A DNA stretch of 50,938 nucleotides, from positions 1-50,938 of the forward strand of contig DSAP01000183.1 in the NCBI GenBank assembly GCA_011046415.1, in the 5' to 3' direction. Each line of letters begins with the position of its first letter. The first letter of the stretch is position 1. This DNA comes from a bacterium (GTDB lineage: Bacteria > Zhuqueibacterota > QNDG01 > JABMRT01). Shown here piece by piece: positions 43,421-50,938 of the stretch. The translations under genes were made by a program, and so were the position numbers. The notes below the pieces were generated by a model. The model was not told the DNA's origin. It made no database searches and worked only from the letters and a program-made list of their open reading frames with translations.

Positions 43421-45949
43421 ATGACGACCCCAGATAGACAGCGACTTGCGCCGGACGTTACGGTCAGCGAAGACCTATTCGAAATGGACTGTATGGAACC
43501 GGATTCTTCACGGTCCCTGCATCGGTATGGAGATTCTTCGAATCTCCAACCCGAATCATCACTCCCGGAAACCGAAGAACCAACCCGGCCGGAGAATGGA
43601 TCCGATACAGATTCCCCGCCGATGCGCGTAGAAACGGATGATTCGCTGACGACGGATTCTCTGACCGAGGAATATATCATTTCCAGGTCGGTGTTCAACG
43701 AAGACCTCTCGCTCGCCGAGAATGCCCTGAAAGTCCTCGAAAGACGGTATTTAAAAAAAGACCAGACAGGCAAGGCCGCCGAGACACCGAAAGATCTCTT
43801 CCGCCGCGTCGCCCGTTTTATTGCCGAAGCCGATCTGACTTATGATCCCGATGCGGATGTCGAAAGAACCGAACGGGCTTTCTACGCACTGATGAGCCGC
43901 CTCGAATTCATGCCCAACTCCCCCACGCTGATGAATGCCGGACGCGAGCTCGGACAACTTTCCGCTTGTTTCGTCCTGCCGGTTGAAGACTCGATGGATT
44001 CGATTTTTGAGTCAGTCAAACATACGGCGCTGATCCATAAATCCGGCGGAGGCACGGGATTCTCATTCAGCCGCGTGCGTCCGAAGAACGATATCGTGCA
44101 ATCCACCCGGGGCGTGGCCTCCGGTCCGATATCCTTCATGCATGTATTCGACGAAGCCACCGAGACCGTGAAACAGGGCGGAACCCGACGCGGCGCGAAC
44201 ATGGCCATTCTGCGCGTCGATCATCCGGATATCATGGATTTTATCACCGCCAAGGAACATGATGACAAACTCAACAATTTCAATATTTCCGTCGCAATGA
44301 CAGAGACCTTCTGGAAGGCCTATGAGGACGGGACAGCCTATGATCTCATCAATCCCCATAACGGAGAAACGGCCGGAAAACTGGATGCGAAAGAGGTGTT
44401 TGACCGGATCGTGAGTCAGGCCTGGAAAAACGGCGATCCCGGCGTCATTTTCATCGATCGGATTAATGCGGACAACCCCACCCCTTCCCTGGGAGAGATC
44501 GAATCCACCAATCCCTGCGGGGAACAGCCCCTGCTTCCCTATGAATCCTGCAATCTGGGATCGATCAATCTCTCGACGATGACGAAAGAAACGGACGGCA
44601 TAACGGAAATCGACTGGGACAAGCTGCTCTACACCGTCCGGACCGCGGTCCATTTCCTGGATAATGTCATCGATCAGAACCGGTATCCGCTGGAAGCGAT
44701 CGACCGGATGACCCGCACCACCCGGAAAATCGGACTCGGTGTCATGGGCTTTGCGGATCTGCTCATCCAGCTCGGCATTCCCTACAATTCAGAAGACGCA
44801 ATCCAACTCGCCCAAGAGTTCATGCGCTTCATCCAGGAAGCGGCCAAACGCCGGTCCCGGGAACTGGCCGCCGTGCGTGGTCCCTTTCCGGCTTTTGACA
44901 AGAGCGTTTACGCGCAGCTGGGAGAGCCTCCGCTGCGCAACGCCACGCGGACCACGATCGCCCCCACAGGCACCATCAGCATTATAGCCGGGTGCTCCAG
45001 TGGAATCGAACCCTATTTTGCACTGGCTTTCACGCGAAACGTAATGGACAACGACAAGCTGCCCGAAGTGAACCCGCTGCTGACCGAGGCGCTGAACAGG
45101 CGCGGCATTTACAGCGACGACCTGATCCAAAAAATCGCGTCACAGGGTTCTGTCGAAGAAATGCAGGAAATCCCGGCCGACATGCGCGAGATATTCGTCA
45201 CATCCCATGAAATCGCGCCGGACTGGCATATCCGCATGCAGGCCGCGTTCCAGGCTTTTACGGACAACGCGGTCTCCAAAACGGTCAACTTTCCGAACGA
45301 CGCCACGGTCGACGATGTCGCCACCGTTTATACCCTCGCCCACAGCCTGGGATGTAAGGGGGTGACCATCTATCGGGACGGAAGCCGTGATGTGCAGGTA
45401 CTGAACAAGGGAACCGGGGAGAAAAAAGCGGTTTCCAAGCCGGATCTGGAATTGTGTTCCATTACATTTCCCCGGCCGCGGGTACTGCGCGGTTTTACGA
45501 CCAAAGTCAATACGGGCCAGGGATCCTTATACGTAACCATCAATACGGACGAAACAAAACGGCCGGTTGAGGTGTTCGCCAATATCGGAAAGAGCGGTGG
45601 CGACACGGCCGCCCTGGCCGAGGCGATCGGACGGCTGATCTCCATCGCGCTCCAGAAAGGCGTATCCGTCGAGGAACTCAGCCAGACGCTCATCGGCATC
45701 ACGGGATCGCGTCCTGTCTGGAACGAGGGCATTCTCGTCAAATCGGTCCCGGACGGCATCGGAAAAATTCTGCTCAGCGAATTCGGAGAGAATCCGGCGG
45801 CGCCGATCCAGGCCGTAGAAGAAGAATCTTCCGTTCCGACTTTCTCGACCCAGGTACACGGTCCGGAATGTCCCGAATGTCAATCGGTCATGGAGGTTGG
45901 TGACGGCTGTTCGCTCTGCCGCAATTGCGGGTATTCGCATTGCGGGTGA
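43421..45949 (+). CDS. nrdJ: Class II (B12-dependent) ribonucleotide reductase
   Basis: The protein has 842 residues from the ATG at 43421, with GGAAGGAA upstream; the track's earlier start lies in the promoter. It reduces ribonucleotides with adenosylcobalamin, independently of oxygen. Signature regions are RLEFMPNSPTLMNAGRELGQLSACFVLPVEDSMDSIF, HKSGGGTGFSFSRVRP, GGTRRGANMAILRVDHPDI, the radical/active-site loop STNPCGEQPLLPYESCNLGSINL and TIAPTGTISIIAGCSSGIEP. The last residues (CPECQSVMEVGDGCSLCRNCGYSHCG) carry the cysteine-rich tail that re-reduces the active site or binds zinc. The first about 85 residues are acidic, Ser/Pro/Asp-rich and not part of the catalytic fold. It is followed by a terminator. 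Confidence 0.96.
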   Translation: MTTPDRQRLAPDVTVSEDLFEMDCMEPDSSRSLHRYGDSSNLQPESSLPETEEPTRPENGSDTDSPPMRVETDDSLTTDSLTEEYIISRSVFNEDLSLAENALKVLERRYLKKDQTGKAAETPKDLFRRVARFIAEADLTYDPDADVERTERAFYALMSRLEFMPNSPTLMNAGRELGQLSACFVLPVEDSMDSIFESVKHTALIHKSGGGTGFSFSRVRPKNDIVQSTRGVASGPISFMHVFDEATETVKQGGTRRGANMAILRVDHPDIMDFITAKEHDDKLNNFNISVAMTETFWKAYEDGTAYDLINPHNGETAGKLDAKEVFDRIVSQAWKNGDPGVIFIDRINADNPTPSLGEIESTNPCGEQPLLPYESCNLGSINLSTMTKETDGITEIDWDKLLYTVRTAVHFLDNVIDQNRYPLEAIDRMTRTTRKIGLGVMGFADLLIQLGIPYNSEDAIQLAQEFMRFIQEAAKRRSRELAAVRGPFPAFDKSVYAQLGEPPLRNATRTTIAPTGTISIIAGCSSGIEPYFALAFTRNVMDNDKLPEVNPLLTEALNRRGIYSDDLIQKIASQGSVEEMQEIPADMREIFVTSHEIAPDWHIRMQAAFQAFTDNAVSKTVNFPNDATVDDVATVYTLAHSLGCKGVTIYRDGSRDVQVLNKGTGEKKAVSKPDLELCSITFPRPRVLRGFTTKVNTGQGSLYVTINTDETKRPVEVFANIGKSGGDTAALAEAIGRLISIALQKGVSVEELSQTLIGITGSRPVWNEGILVKSVPDGIGKILLSEFGENPAAPIQAVEEESSVPTFSTQVHGPECPECQSVMEVGDGCSLCRNCGYSHCG

Positions 45950-45975
45950 AACCTGTTACGGGACATCCTGCGTAT

Positions 45976-46006
45976 AAAAAAGAGACGCATCACGTGTCTC
46001 TTTTTT
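45976..46006 (+). terminator. Terminator after nrdJ
   Basis: AAAAAAGAGAC pairs with GTCTCTTTTTT across a 9-base loop, with the T-run as the 3' arm. It begins 26 bases after the nrdJ stop. The symmetric A/T arms could make it work in both directions. Confidence 0.88.
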
Positions 46007-46025
46007 CTTGAAAGGAATCGAGAAG

Positions 46026-46850
46026 ATGCCCCCTTCCATCGAGATCACCGACCGGAGACTGGGGGATGAATGGAAGGACTGGAACGGTGATTTCGGCCCG
46101 AACCAGGCCGACTCCCGTTCCGGAAAACGAATTTTCCTCGGATTGCTCCTCATTTGGCTCCTGGCGCTGGGATGCGGAGCCGGTGTCATCTGGTATCTGA
46201 TCGCCCCCCGCCTCACCCTGATTCATCCCGTTCTTCCGACCCTGATAGGAGGAATCCTGTTCGCCGTCTGGGCGCTTCTCACACTCTGGTTCGGTATGAT
46301 GATCCTCGCAATCCTGACCCGAAAACATTTCCTTTTCCGGTTCAGGAGCACGGAGATCTGTCTGACCTCTCTCGTTCCGGTCATCCAGAATCTCGGAAGA
46401 CGGCTGGGACTGCATCCCGACCGGATCGGCCATTCGTTCGTCCGTGTCAGCAATGCGCTGATCCGCACCATCCCCAGGAAAATCCGGCCGGATGAACTGT
46501 TGATTCTTTTGCCCCGATGCCTGCGACCGGCCCTGATCCAATCAATCCGTCAGGCGAGTGACCGGTATGGGATTCGGGTATTTACCGTGCCTGGGGGGGA
46601 ACTCGCACGCCAGAAAATCCTCGAATACCGTCCGAAAGCGGTCATCGGTGTGGCCTGCGAACGCGATCTGGTCAGCGGCATCCGGGACATCGTTCCGAGA
46701 ATTCCGGTGATCGGCATCCCCAATACACGCCCCGAGGGACCCTGTAAGAATACCTGCGTGGATATCACGGAATTTGAAAACGCCGTCCAGTCCTTCATCG
46801 GGAAGTCATTCCGGATCCTTCAGCCGGAAAATGAATTACAGGATGCGTGA
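46026..46850 (+). CDS. DUF116 family membrane protein
   Basis: The protein has 274 residues from the ATG at 46026 (AAGGA upstream); the track starts six codons earlier at a TTG. Two transmembrane helices lie at about residues 35-60 and 72-97 (FLGLLLIWLLALGCGAGVIW, GGILFAVWALLTLWFGMMIL). The cytoplasmic DUF116 domain follows, with its conserved cysteines in LLPRCLRPAL, VIGVACERDLVSGI and RPEGPCKNTCVDI, and YGIRVFTVPGGELARQKI between. The cysteine pattern suggests metal or Fe-S binding, but the role is not established. It begins 19 bases after the nrdJ terminator, so it needs read-through or its own promoter. Its end overlaps the convergent Gx-transporter gene by 15 bases. Confidence 0.9.
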   Translation: MPPSIEITDRRLGDEWKDWNGDFGPNQADSRSGKRIFLGLLLIWLLALGCGAGVIWYLIAPRLTLIHPVLPTLIGGILFAVWALLTLWFGMMILAILTRKHFLFRFRSTEICLTSLVPVIQNLGRRLGLHPDRIGHSFVRVSNALIRTIPRKIRPDELLILLPRCLRPALIQSIRQASDRYGIRVFTVPGGELARQKILEYRPKAVIGVACERDLVSGIRDIVPRIPVIGIPNTRPEGPCKNTCVDITEFENAVQSFIGKSFRILQPENELQDA

Positions 46851-47333
46851 CAGCCTGCGATCCAGAACATATCCGAGGGCCCCGATGATGAGGCCGGAGG
46901 CGAGAGAAACAAACAGAATCCCGGGCAGCAGGAAAATGAGGTGGAATCGGGAAATATAGAGCCAGGAAACGATCGCCAGCTGGGCGGTATTCTTGCACAA
47001 CGCGCCCCAGATGCTGACGCCGATCAGGCTGAAATGGTGTTTCGCGAAACGGATCATCAGCCACATCCCCAATACGGCGCTCAGACTCCCCCCCATCGAC
47101 ATCACGAAAACCGGCTGCATCAGCCTGCCCGTGAACAGTCCGGCGATCAGGACGCGCAGGACCGCGATCAGGAGCGCCTCCCGCAGACCCCACCAATACA
47201 GCGCCAGCAGAGAGACCACATTGGCCAGTCCCAGCCTGAGCCACGGCACGGGTGTGGGTATCAGACTCTCCACACTGAACAGGATGGCGGCGAGCGCCGT
47301 CATCACCGCGATTTCTGTGATCTTCCGGGACAT
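46836..47333 (-). CDS. Gx transporter / Hpre_diP_synt_I family membrane protein
   Basis: The protein has 165 residues from the ATG at 47333 (MSRKITEIAVMTALAAILFS); the track's GTG start adds a polar N-terminus without similarity. About five transmembrane helices are seen. The family pattern ESLIPTPVPWLRLGLANVVSLLAL is near the N-terminus, with RVLIAGLFTGRL and MSMGGSLSAVLGMWLM after it. The family was named after heptaprenyl diphosphate synthase component I but resembles ECF-type substrate-binding transporters. In many genomes it sits beside a NusG-domain-II gene; here that partner is at 48818-49198. Confidence 0.85.
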   Translation of the reverse strand: MSRKITEIAVMTALAAILFSVESLIPTPVPWLRLGLANVVSLLALYWWGLREALLIAVLRVLIAGLFTGRLMQPVFVMSMGGSLSAVLGMWLMIRFAKHHFSLIGVSIWGALCKNTAQLAIVSWLYISRFHLIFLLPGILFVSLASGLIIGALGYVLDRRLSRIL

Positions 47334-47414
47334 TCGAACTCGTTTTATATTTTTGGGGGGTTCACTTCCTTCGTCCTGATTCACCGGGCTCTATACACGG
47401 GTTTGGATTCTGAA

Positions 47415-47443
47415 TGAATACGCCTGAATCCAGGCTTGATCAA
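47415..47443 (-). promoter_or_regulatory. Possible promoter of the Gx-transporter gene
   Basis: On the minus strand TTGATC (47443-47438) is separated by 17 bases from TATTCA (47420-47415). It lies in the 270-base gap between the divergent transporter and SMP-30-like genes. That gap is otherwise AT-rich and without other clear signals. Confidence 0.35.
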
Positions 47444-47606
47444 AAAATACGAAATAATCCTCAAAACAAAAACCCGATATTTTCCCGATGCCCCGAAAAA
47501 TGAAAACACACCGAAAAGATATGACATTTCATGACTTGAGATTTCAACTTTTCTTGTGGAAATTAACAACATACTTCGATTACGTTTGAGATGGAAGGAG
47601 ATCCCC

Positions 47607-48803
47607 ATGATTAACTCAAGATATAATTCGCCCGGCATCGCGCGCATCACATCGATTTTCATTCTCGTGTCCGCCATCATTGTTCCCGGAAAAGCCCAGT
47701 CTCCCGTACCCGAAGGCGCGGTCCTCGAACATCTCGAATCCGGATTCCAGCTCTGTGAAGGTCCCTTCTGGCATCCGGATGGATATCTGCTGTTCAGTGA
47801 CGTCTGGTCCTCGATCATCTATTCCTGGTCCGAGGAAAACGGACTGGCCACGTTCCTCTCCCCTTCGGGGCAGGCCAACGGCATCACGATGGATCTGGAA
47901 GGCCGTCTGATAATCGCCCAACACCGGGCCAGGCAGGTCGGCCGGATTGAGGAAGATGGAACGATCACGCCCTTGGCGACCCATTACGATGGCAAACGAT
48001 TCCACAGCCCGAACGACCTGACCGTCAAATCGGACGGTGCCATTTTCTTCACGGATCCGCCCTGGGGCGGCAATCCGTCCGAGATGAATTTTCACGGTGT
48101 TTATCGCATTCCCCCGAACGGAGGCGATCCGCAACTGCTGGCGGGCGATATCACCTATCCCAACGGGATCGCTTTCTCGCCGGACGAGAGCAGGCTCTAT
48201 GTGGACGACTCGAACGGCAAGAATATCTTTGTTTTCGACGTGATCGATGACACGGCTCTGGCGAACAAACGGGTTTTTGCCAATCTCGGCGGGACCCAGG
48301 GCGCCGACGGCATCAAAGTAGACGGGACGGGCAATATCTGGATCGCCGGATCCGTGGGGGTGGCTGTCTATTCACCCGATGGAGATCGAATCGGATCGAT
48401 CACCGTCCCCGGAACCGTCACCAATTTGACTTTCGGCGGCGTGAACGGAAAAATGCTCTACATCTGCGGTTTTAATGATTTGTACAGAATGGATCTGACC
48501 GGCCAGACGGGAGTGGATACAAAATTCGACGAGCAGCCGGAAACCATCGGGCTGAATCAGAATTATCCCAATCCCTTCAATCCGTCTACCCTGATCCGGT
48601 TCGATCTTCCGAAAGAACTACATGTCAGGCTGAGTATTTACAATATGTCCGGACAGGTTGTCGACGTGCTTCTCGATCGGCGAATGGATGCAGGCAGCCA
48701 TCTGAAGGAATGGGATGGATCCGCCCACAGTTCGGGCGTGTATTTTTATGAACTCGCAGCCGATGGCCGGCGCATGATCCAGAAGATGAATCTGATGAAG
48801 TGA
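47607..48803 (+). CDS. Secreted SMP-30/gluconolactonase-like protein with FlgD/type IX-like tail
   Basis: The protein has 398 residues from the ATG at 47607, with AAGGAG at 6 bases; the track's start is 17 codons earlier. The signal peptide is ITSIFILVSAIIVPGKAQS. The propeller (about 35-310) has the SMP-30 metal-site pattern: EGPFWHPDGYLLFSDVW, HSPNDLTVKSDGAIFFTDPPWGG and YPNGIAFSPDESRLYVDDS. The last about 90 residues (NQNYPNPFNPSTLIRFDLPKE to SGVYFYELAADGRRMIQKMNLMK) are the C-terminal export/sorting-type domain. Relatives hydrolyse lactones such as gluconolactone; the substrate is not known here. It is transcribed opposite to its neighbours and ends 14 bases from the convergent NusG-II gene. 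Confidence 0.9.
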   Translation: MINSRYNSPGIARITSIFILVSAIIVPGKAQSPVPEGAVLEHLESGFQLCEGPFWHPDGYLLFSDVWSSIIYSWSEENGLATFLSPSGQANGITMDLEGRLIIAQHRARQVGRIEEDGTITPLATHYDGKRFHSPNDLTVKSDGAIFFTDPPWGGNPSEMNFHGVYRIPPNGGDPQLLAGDITYPNGIAFSPDESRLYVDDSNGKNIFVFDVIDDTALANKRVFANLGGTQGADGIKVDGTGNIWIAGSVGVAVYSPDGDRIGSITVPGTVTNLTFGGVNGKMLYICGFNDLYRMDLTGQTGVDTKFDEQPETIGLNQNYPNPFNPSTLIRFDLPKELHVRLSIYNMSGQVVDVLLDRRMDAGSHLKEWDGSAHSSGVYFYELAADGRRMIQKMNLMK

Positions 48804-48817
48804 CAGGTTTTGCATTC

Positions 48818-49198
48818 TCACATCGTCGTCGCATCGATCGCTGAATCCTCCGTTCCGGTTACGCGCACGACGACCCGGTTCGGCACGCACACGACCATTT
48901 CACCGGCCCTGTGAATCGCCCCCATATGAACACATATCTTATTCGGGCAGGGAGACGAGACGATTCGTACCCGGTGGTCATGGATCACCACATGCGTCTC
49001 TCCGAGCGGTCCGTGGACGGAGATTTCACGGTTTTCATGCAGGGATTTCCGGATTTCCCCTTCGGAAGTCGTGATGACGGCCGCCGTTCCTTCTTGACCG
49101 CTCCGGTTGAGCACCAGGAAACCGGCGAGGGAACCGCACAACAACCCGCTGATGAGAATCCGGTCGCAGCGTGTCAGGATTTTGAGGATCCGCTTCAT
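48818..49198 (-). CDS. NusG domain II-containing protein
   Basis: The 126-residue protein has an N-terminal membrane anchor (ILISGLLCGSLAGFLVL) and an extracytoplasmic NusG-domain-II fold. The diagnostic region is RIVSSPCPNKICVHMGAIHRAGEMVVCVPNRVVVRV, with paired Cys. The family usually stands beside Gx-transporter genes and electron-transport or redox genes; the role is not proven. It is 6 bases after the Ptb-like gene, in the same minus-strand transcript. Confidence 0.85.
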   Translation of the reverse strand: MKRILKILTRCDRILISGLLCGSLAGFLVLNRSGQEGTAAVITTSEGEIRKSLHENREISVHGPLGETHVVIHDHRVRIVSSPCPNKICVHMGAIHRAGEMVVCVPNRVVVRVTGTEDSAIDATTM

Positions 49199-49204
49199 TC
49201 CGAT

Positions 49205-50101
49205 TCACGATACGATATTGGCCAGCGCGACCGAGCGCAGCATGGATTCCGCGGATTCCGCCCGCGATATCAGGACGATGGGCATTCTCGCCCCGACGAT
49301 CACGCCGGCGATTTTGGCGTGGGCCAGATAGACCAGGCCTTTCGCGAAGATATTTCCCGCGGAAACATCCGGAATAAGCAGAATATCCGGATCGCCGGAG
49401 ACGCGGCTTTTAAAATGTTTGATCCGGGCCGCTTCGGGATCGAAGGCGATATCCACGGCCATGGGGCCTTCGACGACCGCGTCTCCCAACCCGCCTCCTT
49501 CCGCCCACCGGACGAGACCGACCGCATCCCCGGTTTCCGGGAGTTTGTCCGAGACTTTCTCGTTCGCCGCGAGCAGGGCGATTTTCGGTTTCTCCACGCC
49601 GAGCCGTCGCATCACATCCACGGCGTTTCGGAGAATTTCCCGTTTTTGTGACAGATCCGGCCTGGAGATCATCCCGCTGTCCGTGACCAGAATGAGTTTG
49701 TGATAAGCCGGGATTTCCATGAGGGCGACATGGCTGAGCAGCCTGTCCGTCCTGAGGTTGAACGCCCGGTCGAGCACCGCCCTGAGCAGGACCGGGGTGG
49801 AAAGCAGTCCTTTCATCAGGGCATCCGCTGCTCCTTCGTGGATCAACGCGGCGGATTTTCGGGCGATGCTGTTTTCCTCCCTCTCATCCAAGACAGGAAT
49901 CGCGGACAGATCGACCCCCATTCCATCCGCGATGCGGCGGATTTCGTCCGCGGGACCGATGAGGATCGGGTCCAGAATGCCGAAATGCTGCGCGTCGAGC
50001 ACCGCACAGACGACGGATTCCGAGGCCGCGCCCGCCACCGCGAACCGGAGCCGCCCGCGGGTCCGCGCGAGTTTGAGTACGGTTTCGAAGGATGTCAGCA
50101 T
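49205..50101 (-). CDS. Phosphate acetyl/butyryltransferase family protein
   Basis: The 298-residue protein belongs to the Pta/Ptb fold. Visible signatures are RFAVAGAASESVV at the start, GAADALMKGLLSTPVLLRAVL, LSHVALMEIPAYHKLILVTDSGM, EKPKIALLAANEKVSDKLPET, VEGPMAVDIAFD, DILLIPDVSAGNIFAKGLVYL and AGVIVGARMPIVLISRAES. Members move acyl groups between CoA and phosphate, in butyrate or branched-chain acid fermentation and ATP yield. Its length fits Ptb more than full Pta. Acyl specificity cannot be read. It overlaps thiE by 7 bases. A second member lies upstream of thiE. Confidence 0.9.
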   Translation of the reverse strand: MLTSFETVLKLARTRGRLRFAVAGAASESVVCAVLDAQHFGILDPILIGPADEIRRIADGMGVDLSAIPVLDEREENSIARKSAALIHEGAADALMKGLLSTPVLLRAVLDRAFNLRTDRLLSHVALMEIPAYHKLILVTDSGMISRPDLSQKREILRNAVDVMRRLGVEKPKIALLAANEKVSDKLPETGDAVGLVRWAEGGGLGDAVVEGPMAVDIAFDPEAARIKHFKSRVSGDPDILLIPDVSAGNIFAKGLVYLAHAKIAGVIVGARMPIVLISRAESAESMLRSVALANIVS

Positions 50102-50739
50102 GTGCTGCCTCCCCGGGCTTCTTCCACGGCCTTACTGATTTTTAAGGCGGCTCCCCGTACATCCGCCTGTCCGAACAGGGCGGAGATGACCGCGACGCCG
50201 TCGCACCCCGCCCCGATCACTTCCGCTACGCGTTCGATTTGGATTCCGCCGATGCCCACGATCGGAAGGTCCGTCTCCGCACGTACGGATCGGATCAAAT
50301 CCAGTCCCCCCACCTGGACGCCGGCCTTGCTCCCGGTCGGATAGACCGATCCGACCCCCAGATAATCCGCCCCGGCGATTGAGGACAGTTCCTCCGGCCG
50401 GCTGACCGAGATTCCGATGATCCGGTCCCTCCCCAGCCATTTCCGGATCACATGTACCGGAAGGTCGGACTGGCCCACGTGGACGCCGTCCGCGCCGACG
50501 GCGAGCGCGATATCCATGCGGTCGTTTATGAGGAAAGGAACGCCAAAGTCTTCCGTCACCTTCCGGATCCGGAGCGCCTGTCGGTAAAAATCCCCCGTCT
50601 CATCCACCTTGTTCCGGTACTGCAGGATGGACGCACCGCCGGACAGGGCCTCTTCGGCCAGGACGGCGATGTCGCGTCCGTCCAGCCACTCCCGGTCCAG
50701 GATGGCGTACAATGCGTAATCAACCGGATTCTTTTGCAT
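50095..50739 (-). CDS. thiE: Thiamine-phosphate synthase
   Basis: The 214-residue (beta/alpha)8 enzyme joins HMP pyrophosphate and thiazole phosphate. Motifs are ALYAILDREWL, GGASILQYRNKVDETGDFY, PFLINDRMDIALAVGADGVHVGQSD, IIGISVSRPEE, DYLGVGSVYPTGSKAG and PIVGIGGIQIERV. The active-site residues of the family are intact. It overlaps both Ptb-like neighbours. No other thiamine gene or TPP riboswitch is visible. Confidence 0.95.
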   Translation of the reverse strand: MQKNPVDYALYAILDREWLDGRDIAVLAEEALSGGASILQYRNKVDETGDFYRQALRIRKVTEDFGVPFLINDRMDIALAVGADGVHVGQSDLPVHVIRKWLGRDRIIGISVSRPEELSSIAGADYLGVGSVYPTGSKAGVQVGGLDLIRSVRAETDLPIVGIGGIQIERVAEVIGAGCDGVAVISALFGQADVRGAALKISKAVEEARGGSTC

Positions 50740-50938
50740 GTCGTTTTCTCGCGGCCATCAGCGCGGCCAGGATGATGGAGTAGAATTTTGTGTCGTCGTC
50801 ATCGGCGCGGGACGAGAGCACGATCGGTGCGGACGAGCCCATGACGATCGCAGCGCACCTCCCGCCCGCCAGCAGGGTGACGCTCTTGTAAAAGGTGTTG
50901 GCCGTCTCGATATTGGGAAAAATCAGGATGTCCGCCTC
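50720..50938 (-). CDS. Second phosphate acetyl/butyryltransferase-like protein, C-terminal fragment (cut by window edge)
   Basis: This frame is missing from the ORF track because it has no start in the window. Translating the minus strand from the edge gives 72 residues ending at a TGA at 50722-50720. It begins EADILIFPNIETANTFYKSV and continues TLLAGGRCAAIVMGSSAPIVLSSRADDDTKF. This matches the C-terminal Pta/Ptb pattern of DILLIPD...GN.F.K...L......A.I..G...P.VL.SRA, as in the neighbour at 49205-50101. It overlaps the thiE start by 20 bases. Confidence 0.85.
   Translation of the reverse strand, partial: EADILIFPNIETANTFYKSVTLLAGGRCAAIVMGSSAPIVLSSRADDDDTKFYSIILAALMAARKRHAKESG

Overview
The window is 50.9 kb of about 50% GC bacterial DNA, densely coded and almost entirely on the minus strand. 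It looks chromosomal: I see no insertion sequence, integrase, phage gene or CRISPR array. Two secreted beta-propeller proteins carry C-terminal FlgD/type IX-like domains with YPNPF motifs, the informational genes are FCB-like in order, and the ribonucleotide reductase is B12-dependent. Together these suggest an uncultured FCB-superphylum lineage of the KSB1, Calditrichota, Latescibacterota or Zixibacteria kind. This placement is inference. TTG and GTG starts are frequent, and 1- to 4-base stop/start overlaps (ATGA, GTGA) are the rule.

Layout. 1-1.1 kb: the start of a probable ECF sigma factor (cut by the edge), a divergent small exported repeat peptide with its own terminator, and tRNA-Arg(TCT). 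1.1-16.1 kb, read right to left: tRNA-Val(GAC), thrS, infC (AUU start inside the end of thrS), rpmI, rplT, pheS, pheT, a ZapB-like coiled coil, zapA, a structured RNA candidate, rny, ymdB, folD, proS, a TPR protein and a FemAB-like transferase. 16.1-27.9 kb, read right to left: gcvPB, a diguanylate cyclase, two sensor kinases and an NtrC-type regulator joined by 1- to 4-base overlaps. These are followed by a lone receiver protein, an FtsZ paralogue with a C-terminal degenerate HPt (CheA P1-like) domain, a terminator and a GlcD-type flavoprotein. 27.9-43.2 kb, read right to left: a TTGACT-N17-TATATT promoter, an FMN riboswitch, ribD, ribE, ribBA, ribH, a secreted propeller protein, recN, murA, dnaE, a radical SAM/SPASM protein and a fused homocysteine methyltransferase/MTHFR. 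43.2-46.9 kb, plus strand: tandem NrdR boxes, a promoter, nrdJ, a terminator and a DUF116 membrane protein. 46.8-50.9 kb: a Gx-transporter gene and a NusG-domain-II gene that usually sit together, here separated by an opposite-strand SMP-30-like secreted protein; then a phosphate butyryltransferase-like gene, thiE and the tail of a second such gene.

How the genes work together. The right-to-left run from thrS is a translation, cell-division and RNA-decay block. The rib operon is FMN-sensing and feeds into housekeeping genes downstream. folD, the MetH-like/MTHFR fusion and gcvPB give a one-carbon theme. The most unusual part is 17.8-26.4 kb: a cytoskeletal GTPase fused to a phosphotransfer-like domain that has lost its phospho-histidine, beside a stand-alone receiver and a kinase/regulator operon. 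This is the best candidate for an undescribed system in the window.
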